From positions 434,001-498,000 of the forward strand of contig NZ_JBFONT020000002.1 of the NCBI RefSeq assembly GCF_040779325.2: a stretch of DNA of 64,000 nucleotides. The letters are read 5' to 3'. Every line of letters starts with the position of its first letter. Position 1 is the stretch's first letter. Shown here one piece after another: positions 1-7,589 of this stretch. The notes below the pieces were generated by a model, which worked only from the letters and a program-made list of their open reading frames with translations, was not told where the DNA came from and did not search any database. The DNA comes from Aestuariibius violaceus. Lineage in GTDB: Bacteria; Pseudomonadota; Alphaproteobacteria; Rhodobacterales; Rhodobacteraceae. The position numbers were made by a program, and so were the translations under genes.

Positions 1-352
1 TGCGCCCTTCGGCATCGAGCAACCGTGCCGAGGAGGCATCGGCCTCTTCCACCAGTTCGGCAAGGCGTTGGGAGCTTTGCGTGTGGTCGCCGGAGTTGAG
101 CGCGCCCGCGATCGTGGGGTTCTGCGCCAGCAGTACCGGCACGTTCGCCGCGGCGCGCAATTCGGCCATGAGCCGCCCGGCATTCTGCGTCAGGCGGACT
201 TCGGCGCGCTGTTGGGTGGTTTCGGTGAAGCGTTGGGTGAGCAGGATATTGGTGATCCAGACCGTCGCGACAAGCAGCACGATGAGGACGCCGAAAGCGA
301 TCCGAAGCGACCAGATACCTCGGTCGCGGGGTTTGGCGGGCGTCTTGGCCAT
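1..352 (-). CDS. Sensor histidine kinase, N-terminal part (DctB-like), truncated by window edge
   Basis: Only the first 117 codons are in the window; the gene continues past base 1. The start codon is at 350-352 on the minus strand. A short basic N-terminus is followed by one strong membrane segment at about residues 15-35. The region after it (NAGRLMAELRAAANVPVLLA and onward) looks like the periplasmic sensor start of DctB-type C4-dicarboxylate sensor kinases. No kinase domain is visible, so the assignment rests on the N-terminal pattern alone. It lies 34 bases after purQ on the same strand and may be read from the same transcript. Another membrane-anchored sensor is possible. Confidence 0.55.
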   Translation of the reverse strand, partial: MAKTPAKPRDRGIWSLRIAFGVLIVLLVATVWITNILLTQRFTETTQQRAEVRLTQNAGRLMAELRAAANVPVLLAQNPTIAGALNSGDHTQSSQRLAELVEEADASSARLLDAEGR

Positions 353-386
353 AGTGGAGTGAGTGTAGTGGGCGTGGGTGTGCCGC

Positions 387-1055
387 TCAAGCGTGGGCGA
401 GTTGATCGGTCAGAGCGGCAAAAAGGAGCGCACCGTCGTTGAGGCCGAGCGCCGGGTCGGCGGCGCGTTCTGGATGCGGCATCAGACCAAGGACGCGGCG
501 GTTTTCCGAGAGGATCCCGGCGATGTCGTGGGCGGAACCGTTGGGATTGTCGGTGTAGGTGAAGGCGATGCGGTCTTCTGCCCCAAGGCGGGTCAGGGTT
601 TCCGCGTCGGCCTGATAGTTGCCGTCGTGGTGGGCGATGGGAATTTCGATCTGTTGGCCGGGCTTGTAGCGGGTGGTGAAGGGGCTGTCGGTCGTGGCGA
701 CTTTCAGCGTTTCGGTGCGGCAAAGGAAGCTGATGCCGGAATTGCGCATCAGCACCCCAGGCAGAAGGCCCGTTTCGGTGAGGATCTGGAAGCCGTTGCA
801 GATGCCGAGGACGTAACCGCCCCTGTTTGCATGGGCCTTGAGCGCCTTGCAGATCGGCGCGTTGGCGGCGATGGCGCCGCAGCGGAGGTAATCGCCGAAG
901 GAGAAACCGCCCGGCACGGCAACAAGGTCGGTGCCATCGGGCAGCGTGTCGTCCTTGTGCCAGACCATGGTGACCTCGGCACCCGCCTTGCGCAGGGCGA
1001 CGGCGACGTCGCGGTCGCAATTGGATCCGGGGAAGACGAGGATTGCGGCTTTCAT
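387..1055 (-). CDS. purQ: Phosphoribosylformylglycinamidine synthase subunit PurQ
   Basis: This 222-residue class I glutamine amidotransferase supplies ammonia to PurL in the fourth step of IMP synthesis. The N-terminus (MKAAILVFPGSNCDRD) is typical. The nucleophile is Cys86 in GICNGFQ, with His194 and Glu196 in MPHPE completing the triad. The length matches the small PurQ of the PurS/PurQ/PurL type. The start ATG overlaps the stop of the upstream alcohol dehydrogenase gene (ATGA), so translation is probably coupled. The partner purS lies one gene upstream; purL is not in the window. Confidence 0.96.
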   Translation of the reverse strand: MKAAILVFPGSNCDRDVAVALRKAGAEVTMVWHKDDTLPDGTDLVAVPGGFSFGDYLRCGAIAANAPICKALKAHANRGGYVLGICNGFQILTETGLLPGVLMRNSGISFLCRTETLKVATTDSPFTTRYKPGQQIEIPIAHHDGNYQADAETLTRLGAEDRIAFTYTDNPNGSAHDIAGILSENRRVLGLMPHPERAADPALGLNDGALLFAALTDQLAHA

Positions 1056-2089
1056 GCGGTGAACTCCGTGACGACGGCGGTGCCCGGCGGGGCAGGACCG
1101 TTGAAAAGGGCAAGCTCGGCGCTGACGTCGCTGAGCGCGACCTCGCGGGAGATGAGCGGTGTGATGTCGACGCGGCCCGCCTCGATCAGGCCGAGGAGGC
1201 TGGGATAGCGCCAAGACGGCATCCCTCGGGTGCCATAGAGGGCGAGATTGCCCGCATAGACGGCGGCCATGTTGACCTCCATCCGGGCGGTGTGGCCGAC
1301 GGGCATGCCGACCTGAATGTGCCGCCCGAGGGGGCGAAGACATTCGAGCGAGGCATTGACCGTCTGGGGAATGCCGAGCGCCTCGACGCTGACATGGGCG
1401 CCGCCTTTGGTCACCTCACGGATCTGGGCCGCGGCGTCGCCCTTGCGGGCGTCGAATATGGCCTCGGCGCCCAGCTGTTCAGCGAGGGTGAGCTTTTCGG
1501 GGACGATATCGACGCAGATCACGCGGGCGCCAAGGGCGCGGCCGAGGATCAGCGCGGCGAGGCCGATGCCGCCGGTGCCGTGGATGGCGAGCCATTCGCC
1601 CGCCTGAAGCGCGGCCCGGCCGGTCAGCGCGTGCCAGGCGGTCGTGACGCGGCAGCCGAGGCCCGCGGCCATCGCGGGGGCGAGGCTGTCCGGCAGGCGT
1701 GAGAGGTTATGGTCGCGCGGGACGGCGATCAGTTCGGCGAAAGCGCCCGGTTCGGTGAACCCCGGCAGGCGCTGGTTCGGGCAAGTTGTCTGCTCCCCTG
1801 CCCGGCAGGAGGGGCAGGTGCCGCAGGCGAGGATGAAGGGCGCGACGAGGATGTCATCCTTGGCGAAGGTCGCCTCCGGCCCCGCCTCGACCACTTCGCC
1901 GCAATATTCGTGGCCGCCGATCTGGCCGGGCTTCACCTTGGGATGTTCGCCGCGCCAGCCGTGCCAGTCGGACCGGCAGACGCCGCAGGCCAGCACCTTG
2001 AGCACGACGCCATCGGGCGGGCAGTCAGGATCGGGGACGTCCTCGAGGGACAGTGGTTCGTCATAGGCGCGCAGGATGGCTGCCCGCAT
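1052..2089 (-). CDS. Zinc-dependent alcohol dehydrogenase family protein
   Basis: A 345-residue medium-chain dehydrogenase. Catalytic zinc ligands are Cys38 (ACGVC) and His60-Glu61 (GGHE). The structural zinc site has Cys89, Cys92, Cys95 and Cys103. The NAD(P)-binding loop GTGGIG is at residues 171-176. It would oxidise an alcohol or reduce an aldehyde; the substrate cannot be read from the sequence. The chosen start (2087-2089) forms TGATG with the purS stop, and its own stop overlaps the purQ start, so it is locked between two purine genes. Longer in-frame starts would run through purS and are rejected. Confidence 0.93.
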   Translation of the reverse strand: MRAAILRAYDEPLSLEDVPDPDCPPDGVVLKVLACGVCRSDWHGWRGEHPKVKPGQIGGHEYCGEVVEAGPEATFAKDDILVAPFILACGTCPSCRAGEQTTCPNQRLPGFTEPGAFAELIAVPRDHNLSRLPDSLAPAMAAGLGCRVTTAWHALTGRAALQAGEWLAIHGTGGIGLAALILGRALGARVICVDIVPEKLTLAEQLGAEAIFDARKGDAAAQIREVTKGGAHVSVEALGIPQTVNASLECLRPLGRHIQVGMPVGHTARMEVNMAAVYAGNLALYGTRGMPSWRYPSLLGLIEAGRVDITPLISREVALSDVSAELALFNGPAPPGTAVVTEFTA

Positions 2090-2400
2090 CAGGCGTCGCC
2101 ACCCGCGGCACCGGGGCCGTCCGGCGCGTCGGGCCCGCCCGGTTCCTCTGCACCGGAGGTCGGCACGGGAACCGGCATCTCGATCCGGTAGCTTTCGATC
2201 ACCGTGTTGGCGAGCAGCTTGCGGCACATCTCGTCCACCTGATCCCTGCTGGTGCCGGGATCGAGGTCGAGTTCGATCACCTTGCCTTGGCGCGCGCCGT
2301 GGACGCCCGTGAACCCGAGAGAGCCGAGCGCATGCGCGATCGCCTCTCCCTGCGGGTCGAGGACGCCGTTTTTGAGCATGATATGGACGCGCGCTTTCAT
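2089..2400 (-). CDS. purS: Phosphoribosylformylglycinamidine synthase subunit PurS
   Basis: A 103-residue small subunit that bridges PurQ and PurL in the FGAM synthase complex. The first 78 or so residues carry the PurS fold (MKARVHIMLKNGVLDPQGEA, then FTGVHGARQGKVIELDL). Family members are usually about 80 residues. Here a tail of some 25 residues rich in Gly, Pro, Asp and Glu follows, which looks disordered. The gene lies 64 bases after purC, and its stop overlaps the start of the alcohol dehydrogenase gene. Confidence 0.94.
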   Translation of the reverse strand: MKARVHIMLKNGVLDPQGEAIAHALGSLGFTGVHGARQGKVIELDLDPGTSRDQVDEMCRKLLANTVIESYRIEMPVPVPTSGAEEPGGPDAPDGPGAAGGDA

Positions 2401-2430
2401 CCTGCCCCTCCAACTCGGCGACAGATCCTC

Positions 2431-2456
2431 TTCATCTGGCCAAAAATACTCAAAAT
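2431..2456. repeat. Candidate Rhodobacteraceae intergenic repeat unit (single copy in window)
   Basis: Between purC and purS, the minus strand reads GAGTATTTTTGGCCAGATGA. I recall very similar strings (GAGTATTTTTGG followed by A/CAGATGAAG) recurring between genes in Rhodobacter-group genomes. Only this copy was seen here, so the repeat status rests on memory, not on this window. Confidence 0.35.
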
Positions 2457-2464
2457 CCCAGGCC

Positions 2465-3226
2465 TCAGTTAATCAGTGTCGGCTTGATGATGGGCGTGGC
2501 GTTGGCCGGCAGGACGCCGAGACGCCGGGCGACCTCTGTATAGGCGTCGGCCAGGTTGCCCAGATCACGGCGGAAGACGTCCTTGTCGAGCTTCTGGCCC
2601 GTCTCGATATCCCAAAGGCGGCAGCTGTCGGGAGAGATTTCGTCGGCCACGATCAGGCGCTGGAAATCGCCGTCCCAGAGGCGCCCGACCTCGATCTTGA
2701 AGTCCACCAGCTTGATGCCGACGCCGTACATGAGGCCCGACATGAAATCGTTCACGCGCAGCGCCAGGGCGACCATATCGTCGAGATCCTGCTGGGAGGC
2801 CCAGCCGAAGGCGAAGATATGCTCTTCGGACACCAGCGGATCGCCCAGCTTGTCGTCCTTGAGGCAGTATTCGACGATGGGCCTCGGCAGCGCCTCGCCT
2901 TCTTCGAGGCCCAGCCGTTTGGCCATCGTTCCGGCGGCGAGATTGCGGACGATGATTTCAAGCGGAATGATCTCGACCTGGCGGACGAGTTGTTCGCGCA
3001 TGTTGAGGCGCTTGAGGAAGTGCGTCGGCACGCCCACGGTGCCGAGACCGGTCATGAAGAATTCGGACAGCCGGTTGTTCAGGACCCCCTTGCCTTCGAT
3101 CACGTCGCGCTTTTCGGCGTTGAAGGCGGTGGCGTCGTCCTTGAAGTACTGGACGATCGTTCCCGGCTCTGGCCCTTCGTAGAGGATCTTGGCCTTGCCT
3201 TCGTAGATTTTCTTGCGACGCGCCAT
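2465..3226 (-). CDS. purC: Phosphoribosylaminoimidazole-succinocarboxamide synthase (SAICAR synthetase)
   Basis: This 253-residue enzyme joins CAIR and aspartate using ATP in purine synthesis. The start MARRKKIYEGKAKILYEG is the hallmark N-terminus, with the nucleotide-binding KDDATAFN segment following. Internal motifs include the AAGTMAKRLGLEEG stretch near residue 95 and SPDSCRLWD near residue 198. The length is normal for the short bacterial form. It is the first gene of the purC-purS-ADH-purQ run on the minus strand and is divergent from the DUF1476 gene. Confidence 0.97.
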   Translation of the reverse strand: MARRKKIYEGKAKILYEGPEPGTIVQYFKDDATAFNAEKRDVIEGKGVLNNRLSEFFMTGLGTVGVPTHFLKRLNMREQLVRQVEIIPLEIIVRNLAAGTMAKRLGLEEGEALPRPIVEYCLKDDKLGDPLVSEEHIFAFGWASQQDLDDMVALALRVNDFMSGLMYGVGIKLVDFKIEVGRLWDGDFQRLIVADEISPDSCRLWDIETGQKLDKDVFRRDLGNLADAYTEVARRLGVLPANATPIIKPTLIN

Positions 3227-3352
3227 GGAGGCTCCAGTTCAGGGCGGGGGTTGCCCGCGGATCGCGCTCTGATACGCGCTTGTCCCCTTGCGGGCAAGCG
3301 GATGGCCGGGCATATCTTGCGCAACGTCACAAAGCCCGGGGAGCCCATCCAG

Positions 3353-3667
3353 ATGTCGAACTTCAAGGACCGCGAGAAGGCCTTCGAGAACAAATACGCC
3401 CATGACGCCGAGATGCAGTTCAAGGCCGAAGCGCGGCGCAACAAGTTGCTGGGTCTGTGGGCGGCGGACCTTCTGGGCAAGGACGGCGACGACGCGCAGG
3501 CTTATGCGCGCGAGGTCGTGAAGGCCGATTTTGAAGAGGCCGGGGACGAGGATGTCTATCGCAAGGTGGCCGGCGATCTGGGCGACAAGGCGAGCGAGGC
3601 CGAGATCCGCCAGCAGATGAAGGATCTGATGGCCGAGGCGAAGGCGCAGATCCTGGCCGAGGACTGA
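3353..3667 (+). CDS. DUF1476 family protein, ATP synthase zeta-type inhibitor subunit
   Basis: A 104-residue soluble, helical, highly charged protein. The segment FKDREKAFENKYAHDAEMQF followed by ARRNKLLGLWAA is the family signature. The Paracoccus denitrificans member is the zeta subunit, which inhibits ATP hydrolysis by the F1 part of ATP synthase. That role is inferred here from the family. The gene stands alone, divergent from purC across 126 bases, and is followed by a GC-rich hairpin. Confidence 0.9.
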   Translation: MSNFKDREKAFENKYAHDAEMQFKAEARRNKLLGLWAADLLGKDGDDAQAYAREVVKADFEEAGDEDVYRKVAGDLGDKASEAEIRQQMKDLMAEAKAQILAED

Positions 3668-3672
3668 GCGCG

Positions 3673-3690
3673 GGGCGGCCTGAGCCGCCC
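3673..3690 (+). terminator. GC-rich hairpin after DUF1476 gene
   Basis: GGGCGGC and GCCGCCC form a 7-bp stem around a 4-base loop, starting 6 bases after the stop codon. It is not followed by a clear T run, so it may act as a weak terminator or protect the 3' end. Confidence 0.45.
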
Positions 3691-3751
3691 TCATCATCCA
3701 GATGAGAATTATGAGCTGGATTTGATCGCGCGGCTGTGGCACGGGCGCCCG

Positions 3752-4759
3752 ATGGCTGATCTTCTGACACGACTTCTGGGCGAACGCGACTGGCTACTGG
3801 CTGATGGTGCCACGGGCACGACGCTGTTCAATATGGGGCTATCGGCGGGCGATGCGCCGGAGCTTTGGAACGCGGACCATCCGGACCGGATCCGCGAGCT
3901 TTATCGCGGCGCGGTAGAGGCCGGGAGCGATCTGTTCCTGACCAATTCCTTCGGTGCGAATGCGGCGCGGTTGAAACTGCACGATGCGCAGGGCCGTGTG
4001 GGCGAGTTGAACCGGCTGGCCGCCGAGATCGGGCGCGAGATCGCGGATGCGGCGGGGCGGCCTGTGGTCGTTGCCGGGTCGGTCGGCCCGACCGGAGAGA
4101 TCATGGCCCCGATGGGCGCGCTGAGCCACGAGGACGCGGTGGAGATCTTCCACGAGCAGGCAGAGGGGCTGAAGGCGGGCGGTGCGGACGTGCTGTGGGT
4201 CGAGACGATCAGCGCGGGCGAAGAGATGAAAGCGGCGGCAGAGGCCTTTGCCCTGGCCGAGATGCCCTGGGCCGGAACGATGAGCTTCGACACGGCGGGG
4301 CGCACGATGATGGGCCTGACCGCGCCACAGGTGGCCCGGCTGATGGCGCGCCTGCCCAACCCGCCGATCGCCTTCGGGGCGAATTGCGGCGTCGGCGCGT
4401 CGGATCTGCTGCGGACGGTGCTGGGGTTCGGCGATGTGACACTGCCGGTGATCGCCAAGGGCAATGCGGGGATCCCGAAATATGTGGATGGACACATTCA
4501 CTATGACGGCACGCCGGAGCTGATGGCGGATTACGCGATCCTGGCGCGCGACGCGGGTGCACGGATTATCGGCGGCTGCTGCGGAACAACTCCCGATCAT
4601 CTGCGAAAGATGCGGGCAGCGTTGGAGGGCCGTCCGAAAGGCCCGCCCCCGTCGCTGGACGAGATCGCGACGCGGTTGGGCGGGTTCTCGTCAGAGAGCG
4701 ACGGCACAGGCGAGACAAAGGCTCCGGAGCGGCGCGGACGGCGGCGGGCCCGGGCCTGA
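3752..4759 (+). CDS. bmt: Homocysteine S-methyltransferase (betaine--homocysteine type; MetH homocysteine module)
   Basis: A 335-residue member of the S-methyl_trans family (PF02574). It binds homocysteine through zinc held by Cys212 (GANCG), Cys276 and Cys277 (GGCCGT). The N-terminal LLADGATGTTLFNMGL motif is typical. Roseobacter-group genomes encode the homocysteine part of cobalamin-dependent methionine synthase as such a separate protein, and a corrinoid protein lies 2.1 kb downstream, so it may accept methyl groups from that protein rather than directly from betaine. The ATG at 3752 is preferred over an in-frame TTG at 3722. The C-terminus ends in an Arg-rich tail. Confidence 0.9.
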   Translation: MADLLTRLLGERDWLLADGATGTTLFNMGLSAGDAPELWNADHPDRIRELYRGAVEAGSDLFLTNSFGANAARLKLHDAQGRVGELNRLAAEIGREIADAAGRPVVVAGSVGPTGEIMAPMGALSHEDAVEIFHEQAEGLKAGGADVLWVETISAGEEMKAAAEAFALAEMPWAGTMSFDTAGRTMMGLTAPQVARLMARLPNPPIAFGANCGVGASDLLRTVLGFGDVTLPVIAKGNAGIPKYVDGHIHYDGTPELMADYAILARDAGARIIGGCCGTTPDHLRKMRAALEGRPKGPPPSLDEIATRLGGFSSESDGTGETKAPERRGRRRARA

Positions 4760-4771
4760 AGCGAGGACAAT

Positions 4772-6718
4772 ATGCGGGCTCTCGGCTGGATCGGGCTCTT
4801 TGGCGCCGCGGTCGCGGTTTTCGGTGCGATCGGCAGCGGGTTGAGCCCGATGCTGGATTCGCTGGGCGTCGGTCTGCTTTTCGCAGTCGTTTTCGCCGGG
4901 GCGGTCCTTCTGCTGGCGCTTTTCGCCGGACGCTGGCGGATGGCGGTGATCGCCAGCGCCGTGTTGACCTCTGGCGCGATGCCGCTCGTGCCTGTGCTTG
5001 ATCCGGGCGGAGCCGATGGCGCGCCGGGCCTGCAACTGCTGCAGCACAATCTGAGCTTTCGGAACACCGATCCGCGGATCGCGGAGCGGATCCGGGATGT
5101 CGATGTCGCGACCTTTCAGGAGGTGGCGGGCCCGTCGATCGAGGCACTGGATGCGCTGCCCGAGGGTTGGGCGGTGCAGGTCTGCGCCTTCGCCACGGTC
5201 GGGCGGACAGCCGTTGTGAGCCGGCGTCCGGTTCTGGCGTCCGGCTGTCTGGATGAAGGCGGCAGCTGGTTGCGCCTCGACGGGCCGCAGGGCGCGGTGA
5301 CGGTCGTGTCCCTGCATCTGCATTGGCCCTGGCCGTTTCGTCAGGAGGCGCAGGTCGCGCGTCTTTTGCCCCAGTTGGCCGAGTTGTCACAGCCGGTGAT
5401 CGTGGCTGGGGATTTCAACCAGACGCCCTGGTCCGCGACGGTCCGGGATGTTGAGACCGCGACCGGTACGGAGGTGGCGCCTGGCCTACGGATGACCTTC
5501 CACGTGAAAGACGTCGTTCCGGTGCCCATAGATCACGTGCTTGTCCCAAATGGCTGGAGCGCCGTCGCCGAACGAGCCGAATTGGCCGGGTCGGACCATG
5601 CGGCGGTGCGGGCGGTGCTGCGCGGCCCCGCCTCAGAACAGGCTGAGCTGATCTCCGGCCCGGGGTGGCACGGCAAAGAGATCGTTGCGGAGCGGCGGCA
5701 GGCGTTCGGCCAGGCCGTTGCGGCGGACGGCGATGGCGAAGCGGTGGTGCATGAGGCGCGCCCAATGCCCCTGCCCTGTGAAACGCTTGCCCCATTCGGG
5801 ATCGTAGAGCTTGCCGCCGTGAAGCTCTCGGATCCGGTTCAGGATGCGGTCGGCCCGGTCGGGGAAGTGTTCGGCCAGCCAGTCGGTGAAGAGGCCCGAG
5901 ACCTCTCGCGGCAGGCGCAGCAGGATCGTCGAGGCGGCGATGGCCCCTGCCCCGGCGGCGGCTTCGAGGATCGCCTCGACCTCGTGATCTGTCAGCGCGG
6001 GGATGACCGGCGAGACCATGACGCGGACGGGACAGCCCGCCTCGGTCAGGGTCCGGATCGCCTGCAGGCGCCGGGCCGGGGATGGCACGCGGGGTTCCAT
6101 CAGGCGGGCGGTCTTGGGATCGAGTGTCGTGACGGTCATGCCGACGCGGACGAGGCCCTTGCGGCCCATCCGGCCCAGGATGTCTGCGTCGCGTTCGATG
6201 AGCGTGCCCTTGGTCGCGATGCCGACGGGGTGGTTATAGGCCTCGAGCACCTCGAGGATCGCGCGCATGATGCCCCGGTCGCGTTCGATCGGCTGGTAGG
6301 CATCGGTATTGGTGCCGATGGCGATGGTCGCAGGGCGGTAGGAGGGCTTGCGCAATTCCCGCTCGAGCACGTCGGGGGCGTCGGGGCGGGCGATCAGGCG
6401 GGTTTCGAAATCGAGGCCGGGCGAGAGGCCCAGATAGGCGTGGGTCGGCCGGGCGAAACAGTAGATGCAGCCATGTTCACACCCCCGGTAGGGATTGATC
6501 GACCGGTCGAAGGAGATATCGGGCGAGGCGTTGCGGGTGATGACCGTGCGCGGCCGCTCCTCCCGCACTTCGGTGCGGATCTGAGGCAGATCTTCGGGGA
6601 GGTCCCAGCCGTCATGGGCCGCCTCGCGGGTCACGGCTTCAAACCGGTTGGTGGCGTTGGTGAGCGCCCCGCGGCCTTTGCGGCGCGCGGCGGGGATCTT
6701 GTCGGGGGCAGCGTCTGA
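4772..6718 (+). CDS. Endonuclease/exonuclease/phosphatase (EEP) family protein; no stop at its natural end
   Basis: Residues 1-75 hold two or three membrane segments; the EEP fold follows. Catalytic-type residues are visible: Asn93 (LQHNLSF), Glu117 (FQEV), Asp214/Asn216 (GDFNQTPW) and Asp275-His276 (SDHAAV). The recognisable domain ends at about residue 285, near base 5626. No in-frame stop occurs until 6716-6718, so the frame runs about 1.1 kb antisense through the radical SAM gene. The other two frames stop within about 20 bases of the domain end, so a lost stop or one-base indel is likely. Substrate unknown. Confidence 0.6.
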   Translation: MRALGWIGLFGAAVAVFGAIGSGLSPMLDSLGVGLLFAVVFAGAVLLLALFAGRWRMAVIASAVLTSGAMPLVPVLDPGGADGAPGLQLLQHNLSFRNTDPRIAERIRDVDVATFQEVAGPSIEALDALPEGWAVQVCAFATVGRTAVVSRRPVLASGCLDEGGSWLRLDGPQGAVTVVSLHLHWPWPFRQEAQVARLLPQLAELSQPVIVAGDFNQTPWSATVRDVETATGTEVAPGLRMTFHVKDVVPVPIDHVLVPNGWSAVAERAELAGSDHAAVRAVLRGPASEQAELISGPGWHGKEIVAERRQAFGQAVAADGDGEAVVHEARPMPLPCETLAPFGIVELAAVKLSDPVQDAVGPVGEVFGQPVGEEARDLSRQAQQDRRGGDGPCPGGGFEDRLDLVICQRGDDRRDHDADGTARLGQGPDRLQAPGRGWHAGFHQAGGLGIECRDGHADADEALAAHPAQDVCVAFDERALGRDADGVVIGLEHLEDRAHDAPVAFDRLVGIGIGADGDGRRAVGGLAQFPLEHVGGVGAGDQAGFEIEAGREAQIGVGRPGETVDAAMFTPPVGIDRPVEGDIGRGVAGDDRARPLLPHFGADLRQIFGEVPAVMGRLAGHGFKPVGGVGERPAAFAARGGDLVGGSV

Positions 6719-6721
6719 CAT
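5633..6721 (-). CDS. PA0069-family radical SAM protein (SplB/DNA photolyase-like)
   Basis: A 362-residue radical SAM enzyme. The [4Fe-4S] cluster cysteines are Cys81, Cys85 and Cys88 in GCEHGCIYC, preceded by SINPYRG, which is characteristic of this family. It is related to spore photoproduct lyase (SplB), a DNA-repair enzyme, but its own reaction is unproven. The C-terminus DQLSLF is typical. The start ATG at 6719-6721 is chosen because the family N-terminus begins there; it has no clear Shine-Dalgarno sequence. A LexA-type box lies 12 bases upstream, which suggests SOS control. Its 3' end overlaps the EEP reading frame. Confidence 0.88.
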   Translation of the reverse strand: MSDAAPDKIPAARRKGRGALTNATNRFEAVTREAAHDGWDLPEDLPQIRTEVREERPRTVITRNASPDISFDRSINPYRGCEHGCIYCFARPTHAYLGLSPGLDFETRLIARPDAPDVLERELRKPSYRPATIAIGTNTDAYQPIERDRGIMRAILEVLEAYNHPVGIATKGTLIERDADILGRMGRKGLVRVGMTVTTLDPKTARLMEPRVPSPARRLQAIRTLTEAGCPVRVMVSPVIPALTDHEVEAILEAAAGAGAIAASTILLRLPREVSGLFTDWLAEHFPDRADRILNRIRELHGGKLYDPEWGKRFTGQGHWARLMHHRFAIAVRRNGLAERLPPLRNDLFAVPPRAGDQLSLF

Positions 6722-6733
6722 GTGGACAGAATG

Positions 6734-6748
6734 GAACAAAAAAAGAAC
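6734..6748 (-). promoter_or_regulatory. LexA (SOS) box upstream of radical SAM gene
   Basis: GAAC-N7-GAAC on the plus strand, which is GTTC-N7-GTTC on the minus strand; the seven spacer bases are all A (T on the minus strand). This is the LexA site defined in Rhodobacter and other Alphaproteobacteria. It lies 12 bases before the radical SAM start codon, positioned to block transcription. It is also 106 bases upstream of the divergent corrinoid gene. Confidence 0.75.
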
Positions 6749-6854
6749 ATTTGTAAAGATCGGTCGGGGATGCTGCGGCGCGTGTCGTAATTGGTCGCGT
6801 TGTGTGCCGCGCATCGGCGCATCACTTTCTGCAAGGGATAAAAGGGTTTGAGCG

Positions 6855-7559
6855 ATGTCGGACGAAGACGACGAAATCATCCTGAGCGAGCTGGACGACG
6901 AGGAACTTGTCCAGCAGATGTTCGACGACCTTTATGATGGTCTGAAGGAAGAGATCGAGGAGGCCGTTCGGATCCTGCTCGACCGCGGGTGGGAGCCGTA
7001 TCGCGTGCTGACGGAGGCGCTGGTCGGCGGCATGAAGATCGTGGGCGACGATTTCCGCGACGGGATCCTGTTCGTGCCCGAAGTGCTGCTGGCGGCGAAT
7101 GCGATGAAGGGCGGGATGGCGATCCTGAAGCCCCTGCTTGCCGAGACCGGGGCGCCGCGGATGGGCAAGATGGTGATCGGCACCGTGAAGGGCGACATCC
7201 ACGACATCGGCAAGAACCTCGTTTCGATGATGATGGAGGGTGCCGGTTTCGAGGTGGTGGACCTGGGGATCAATACCGCGGCCGAGGAGTATCTTGAGGC
7301 GCTTGAGGCCGAGGAGGCGGATATTCTTGGCATGTCGGCGCTGCTGACAACGACGATGCCCTACATGAAGGTCGTCATCGACGCGATGGTCGAGAAAGGG
7401 ATCCGGGACGATTACACGGTGCTCGTCGGCGGCGCGCCCCTAAACGAAGAGTTCGGAAAGGCGATCGGCGCCGATGCCTATTGCCGGGATGCCGCGATCG
7501 CCGTCGAAACGGCGAAGGACTTCATGGCCAGGAAGCACAACCAGCTGGCGGCAGGGTAA
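6855..7559 (+). CDS. Corrinoid (cobalamin-binding) protein, methionine synthase module
   Basis: A 234-residue protein with the two-part layout of MetH B12 modules. A helical cap domain covers about residues 10-95 and a Rossmann-like cobalamin domain covers 104-230. The lower-axial-ligand motif Asp114-x-His116-x-x-Gly119 (DIHDIGKN) and the VGGAPLN loop near residue 191 are present. It would carry methylcobalamin and hand the methyl group to a homocysteine methyltransferase, most simply the Bmt-type protein encoded at 3.7 kb. The acidic first 20 residues are unusual. A DUF1638 gene, the usual companion, lies 0.9 kb downstream. Confidence 0.92.
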   Translation: MSDEDDEIILSELDDEELVQQMFDDLYDGLKEEIEEAVRILLDRGWEPYRVLTEALVGGMKIVGDDFRDGILFVPEVLLAANAMKGGMAILKPLLAETGAPRMGKMVIGTVKGDIHDIGKNLVSMMMEGAGFEVVDLGINTAAEEYLEALEAEEADILGMSALLTTTMPYMKVVIDAMVEKGIRDDYTVLVGGAPLNEEFGKAIGADAYCRDAAIAVETAKDFMARKHNQLAAG

Positions 7560-7589
7560 CCTGCCTTCGCAGAATATGTCGCAATTGAG

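Noticed and set aside
1055..1343. N-terminal extension of PurQ in the same frame
   Set aside because: The extra 96 residues are Arg/His/Pro-rich noise lying over the dehydrogenase gene. The internal ATG at 1053-1055 gives the standard PurQ N-terminus.
4566..5390. Long minus-strand frames across the homocysteine methyltransferase and EEP genes
   Set aside because: They are Arg/Pro/Ser-rich shadows of GC-rich coding DNA with no domain pattern.
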